Assembly: GCA_031430555.1 (NCBI GenBank)
Contig: JANPBQ010000037.1
Span: forward strand, 1-11,150
Length of the DNA: 11,150 nt
Origin: UKL13-2 sp031430555
GTDB taxonomy: Bacteria > Pseudomonadota > Gammaproteobacteria > Burkholderiales > Usitatibacteraceae
Reading direction: 5' to 3'
The notes under the pieces were generated by a model. That model had not been told where the DNA came from. It was given only the letters and a program-made list of their open reading frames with translations, and searched no databases. Made by a program: the position numbers and the translations under genes. Positions within the stretch are counted from its first letter, which is position 1. Every line of letters starts with the position of its first letter. This document shows, piece by piece, positions 10,262 through 11,150 of this stretch.

Positions 10262-11150
10262 TTAAAATTGCCGTTGCAAATCCACCGGCGACAGCGGCAT
10301 CGACAACAAATATCCCTGCGCTTCCTCGCAGCCATATTGGATGAGCCATTCCAATTGCGCCTCGTGCTCGACGCCTTCGGCGACCACGCGCAATCCCAAG
10401 CTCTTGGCGAGACCGATGATACCGCGAGTTATCGCGGCATCATCGGGGTCGGTGGTGATGTCGCGCACGAAGGATTGATCGATCTTCAACTTTGAAATAT
10501 CGAAACGCTTCAGGTACGCAAGATTGGAGTAGCCGGTGCCGAAGTCATCGACCACCAGCCGGAATCCTTCGCGGCCCATTTCCTCAAGGATGCGCATCGC
10601 CTCGTCGTCCTGGCCCACCAACGCCGTTTCGGTCAACTCGATTTCGATATCGGAAGGCATCAAGCCGAATTGCGCGATCGTCGCAAGCAAGACATCGATG
10701 AGGCGGCGCGTTTTGAATTGTTTCGCCGATACATTGATGGTCAGCGGGAAATCATCCAATCCGGCATCGCGCCAGCGCCTTAGTTGCGCGCAGGCCTCGC
10801 GCACAACCCACTCACCGATGCCAACGATCAGGCCGGTCTCCTCGGCCACGGAGATGAACCGCAGCGGCGGAACTGCGCCGAGCGACTCGCTGTTCCAGTG
10901 CAGCAGTGCCTCCACGCCGACCAGCTTCTTTCCCGGCACACGGAAAATCGGCTGATAGAGCAATGAAAACTCTTCGCGCGGCAAGGCGCGGCGCAGCGCG
11001 CTCTCGATGGCGAGCCGCTCGGTGACTTTGTCGTTCATCTCGTTGCGGAAAAAACTGACTTGATTGCGCCCCTGCGATTTCGAGTGATACATCGCGAGAT
11101 CCGCATTTTTCACGAGCGTGTTCAAATCCGCACCGTCGTTGGGCCAAATG
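10262..11150 (-). CDS. GGDEF-EAL cyclic-di-GMP protein, C-terminal part (runs off right edge)
   Basis: About 296 residues are visible; the start lies beyond 11150. The first visible residues, WPNDGAD..TLVKNADLAMYHSKSQGRN..SFF, are the typical end of a GGDEF domain, whose active-site loop is outside the window. Then follows a complete EAL phosphodiesterase domain: LLYQPIF, VEALLHW (EAL motif), INVSAKQF, IELTETAL, VVDDFGTGYSNLAYLKR, LKIDQSFV, VVAEGVE, and EAQGYLLSMPL. The metal- and substrate-binding Glu, Asn, Glu, Asp-Asp, Lys and Glu positions are all present, so the domain should hydrolyse cyclic-di-GMP to pGpG. Whether the GGDEF part makes c-di-GMP or only senses GTP cannot be seen. It is the upstream gene of the operon with the 78-aa protein and the aldo/keto reductase. 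Confidence 0.93.
   Translation of the reverse strand, partial: IWPNDGADLNTLVKNADLAMYHSKSQGRNQVSFFRNEMNDKVTERLAIESALRRALPREEFSLLYQPIFRVPGKKLVGVEALLHWNSESLGAVPPLRFISVAEETGLIVGIGEWVVREACAQLRRWRDAGLDDFPLTINVSAKQFKTRRLIDVLLATIAQFGLMPSDIEIELTETALVGQDDEAMRILEEMGREGFRLVVDDFGTGYSNLAYLKRFDISKLKIDQSFVRDITTDPDDAAITRGIIGLAKSLGLRVVAEGVEHEAQLEWLIQYGCEEAQGYLLSMPLSPVDLQRQF

Noticed and set aside
10255..10335. 27-residue N-terminal extension of the 78-aa protein
   Set aside because: The Arg/Cys-rich extension overlaps the EAL gene out of frame. The ATG at 10254 has a well-placed AAGGA and starts the conserved text.

Overview
This window is GC-rich bacterial chromosomal DNA, most likely from a Pseudomonadota genome (beta- or gammaproteobacterial style). 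That assignment is inferred from the gene families, the Shine-Dalgarno/sigma70-like signals and the dispersed palindromic repeats (CCCCGGAACAAGTCCGGGG type and GTCATTCCCGCG...CGGGAATCC type). No rRNA, tRNA or CRISPR array is visible.

Left part (1-4339): the left edge shows only the first codons of a leftward gene that looks like an IS30-type transposase. It is followed by a coupled pair of exported proteins on the + strand. The first is a large repetitive trimeric-adhesin-like protein with YadA-type head repeats and a C-terminal self-cleaving S74 intramolecular chaperone domain. The second is a 258-aa protein ending in a dockerin-like calcium-binding domain. Next come an intergenic region holding a perfect 26-nt inverted repeat and a small exported hypothetical protein with an aspartate-rich DFDGDG motif.

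Middle (4340-8392): a small defence-type cluster. A single-chain MmeI-type restriction-modification enzyme (PD-(D/E)xK nuclease plus N6-adenine methyltransferase plus specificity region) carries what looks like an in-frame palindromic repeat insertion. It is followed by a two-gene module: a nucleotidyltransferase-fold protein (the family I know as DUF6932) and an XRE-type HTH protein, overlapping by ATGA. The module has its own near-consensus promoter, an inverted-repeat operator on the -10 box, and a GTG start at the predicted transcription start, so the message is probably leaderless. A 15-nt direct repeat flanks the module.

Right part (8393-11150): a short intergenic region packed with three different palindromic repeats separates the defence cluster from leftward genes. 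These are a stand-alone KTSC-domain protein, a Kv-beta-type aldo/keto reductase, a conserved 78-aa protein of unknown function, and the C-terminal half of a GGDEF-EAL cyclic-di-GMP protein cut by the right edge. The last three are packed as one operon (gaps of 7 and 1 nt). No gene-free stretch exceeds 300 nt.
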